The notes beneath the pieces were generated by a model. It was not told the DNA's origin and searched no databases. It saw nothing but the letters and a program-made list of their open reading frames with translations. Below are positions 11,571 to 12,607 of a stretch of 12,607 nt of DNA, one piece after another. The stretch spans positions 1 through 12,607 of the forward strand of contig DHBS01000024.1 of assembly GCA_002398825.1 (NCBI GenBank), written 5' to 3'. This DNA is from Syntrophomonas sp. UBA4922. Its GTDB lineage: Bacteria > Bacillota > Syntrophomonadia > Syntrophomonadales > Syntrophomonadaceae. The stretch's first letter is position 1. The number at the start of each line of letters is the position of its first letter. The position numbers and the translations under genes were made by a program.

Positions 11571-12607
11571 TTAGGCTTCTACCGCAGGAACCGCCTTCCA
11601 GTAATAGAAGTGAATAGAGCGATTGGCATCGTAGTATTTTCTTCTAAAGGTCATGGTTACAGACATGCCCACTGATAATTGTTTGGGATCACAGTCGGTC
11701 AGGTCTAACTGATGCCTGCCGCCGCCTTCAAATTCAACAATGGCGTAACTCTGGGGAGGATTGGGCGTAAATGCAAGATTATCGGAGGTATAGGAGATCA
11801 CTGTGCCCTTCTTGTCTGCAAATCGATATAATTCCATCTGGTCGACAGCTTCACAGGCAGGATTTACACAAACTCTTGATACCGGATACTGAACCGTTCC
11901 ACACTTCAGGCATTTGGACCCGGACAAACTTAAAATGGAGTCGCGCAACCGCCAAGTCTGCGATAACTGGGTGGGAGGAACATGCTCACCGCGAATGCCT
12001 GTTTCCACCGGCAAAATATCACGGAATACCAGGTATTGAATATAGTTGGTCAAATCGGCTTTGATATTGAGGTAGCCTTTTACCCCTTTAACATGTTTGA
12101 TGTCGTTGATTTTGTCGGTAACCTGGAAATACAGTGCATCACAGCCGTTCCCGAAGCTGGCCACCAATATCTTATCGCCCGGTTTGGCTTCCTGCAGAAC
12201 ATTGACAAACATCATCAGCGAATAAGCAGAACCGGTGCTGCCTACGACGGCCTGCAGATCATCGGCTATTTGACTTGGATCCATACCCAGCTTCTTGGCC
12301 ATTGCGGCTACATCCCGGCTGTTGGGGCAGGGGTAAATAACTTTGCTGAAGTCTTTGATATCAAGATTATACTTTTTAAGCAGACCCGAGATAACTTCGG
12401 GGATCATTTTAAAATAGCCCTCATCCCGGACCCATCTCGGTTCCCAGGTCTTGCCAAAGCGGTCTTTTTCATCGCGGCGGATATCCACAAAGTCATAACT
12501 TACGGAATAAGAGCCTTCAAAGGAAGCCACAACGTCTTTGTCACTCACCAGGAAGGCTGCTGAGCCATCGCCAAAAGCTGATTCTTCAGGGCTGGCCGGC
12601 TTGCCCA
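11571..12607 (-). CDS. HMG-CoA-synthase-like protein fused to zinc-ribbon/OB-fold (DUF35), 5' end missing
   Basis: 344 codons are visible and the frame stays open to the window edge, beginning inside GDGSAAFL, a conserved HMG-CoA-synthase/KAS III segment. The GTG at 12548 is internal, so the N-terminal half with the expected Cys lies outside. The first two-thirds match archaeal-type HMG-CoA synthase (FEGSYSVSYDF, KPGDKILVASFGNG). The C-terminal third is a DUF35 domain: a CX2C-X10-CX4C zinc ribbon (codons within 11853-11912) followed by an OB-fold with YAIVEFEGGGR. The catalytic His motif HQPN of archaeal HMGS is replaced by PCPN (12321-12332), and the Gly-rich GSGAGSDAF loop is shortened to GNGCDALYF. 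It therefore probably does not make HMG-CoA and may be a structural or altered partner of the thiolase 41 bases downstream. Confidence 0.88.
   Translation of the reverse strand, partial: GKPASPEESAFGDGSAAFLVSDKDVVASFEGSYSVSYDFVDIRRDEKDRFGKTWEPRWVRDEGYFKMIPEVISGLLKKYNLDIKDFSKVIYPCPNSRDVAAMAKKLGMDPSQIADDLQAVVGSTGSAYSLMMFVNVLQEAKPGDKILVASFGNGCDALYFQVTDKINDIKHVKGVKGYLNIKADLTNYIQYLVFRDILPVETGIRGEHVPPTQLSQTWRLRDSILSLSGSKCLKCGTVQYPVSRVCVNPACEAVDQMELYRFADKKGTVISYTSDNLAFTPNPPQSYAIVEFEGGGRHQLDLTDCDPKQLSVGMSVTMTFRRKYYDANRSIHFYYWKAVPAVEA

Noticed and set aside
12546..12548. GTG as the start of the HMGS-like protein
   Set aside because: The frame continues upstream through GDGSAAFL, a conserved segment of the family, to the window edge, so this codon is an internal valine.
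11982..12563. 193-codon plus-strand frame
   Set aside because: Antisense to the HMGS-like coding frame, which is supported by conserved segments over the same stretch.

Overview
The window looks like part of a catabolic island from an anaerobic, spore-former-type Firmicute (Clostridia or Negativicutes; the genus cannot be read from sequence alone). The clues are strong AGGAGG-type ribosome binding sites, TTG starts on two genes, an iron-sulfur Old Yellow Enzyme, an 819-residue LuxR/MalT-type (LAL) regulator, and several -24/-12 (sigma-54) promoters. No phage genes, transposase genes, CRISPR arrays or RNA genes were recognised.

Layout. (1) 1-2021, leftward: the first codons of an unidentified gene, a nitroreductase-family protein, about 820 bases without a convincing gene, and a SnoaL/NTF2-fold protein. 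(2) 2022-6608: a divergent control region, then rightward an NAD-type short-chain dehydrogenase, an MFS transporter and a 635-residue flavin/[4Fe-4S] enone or enoyl reductase. (3) 6711-9170, leftward: the LAL regulator, convergent with the reductase and separated from it by a two-way terminator. (4) 9721-12607, leftward: a PaaI-type hotdog thioesterase, an SCP2-type thiolase, and a 5'-truncated HMG-CoA-synthase-like protein fused to a zinc-ribbon/OB-fold (DUF35) domain.

How the genes may work together. The NTF2 protein, SDR, MFS and OYE-type reductase form the same combination of families as the bile-acid 7-dehydroxylation (bai) genes, and the NTF2 protein keeps three of the residues I recall as catalytic in BaiE. 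There is no CoA ligase or CoA transferase in view and the order differs, so I read this as a bai-like dehydration/reduction module for an unknown cyclic or unsaturated acid, not as bai itself. The thiolase plus HMGS-like-DUF35 pair resembles complexes that make or break C-C bonds on CoA esters. A thioesterase beside it would release or clear acyl-CoAs.

Most striking signal. Two stretches 8 kb apart (1101-1328 and 9264-9497), neither coding, share the same plan: a consensus sigma-54 promoter and, 164-170 bases upstream of it, a conserved 48-base block with paired GGACA(C/T) boxes, which looks like an enhancer for a sigma-54 activator. One copy drives the LAL regulator. The other points into a gene-less 440-base stretch ahead of the nitroreductase. 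Weaker -24/-12 matches precede the reductase and the thioesterase, suggesting a local sigma-54 regulon whose activator lies outside the window.
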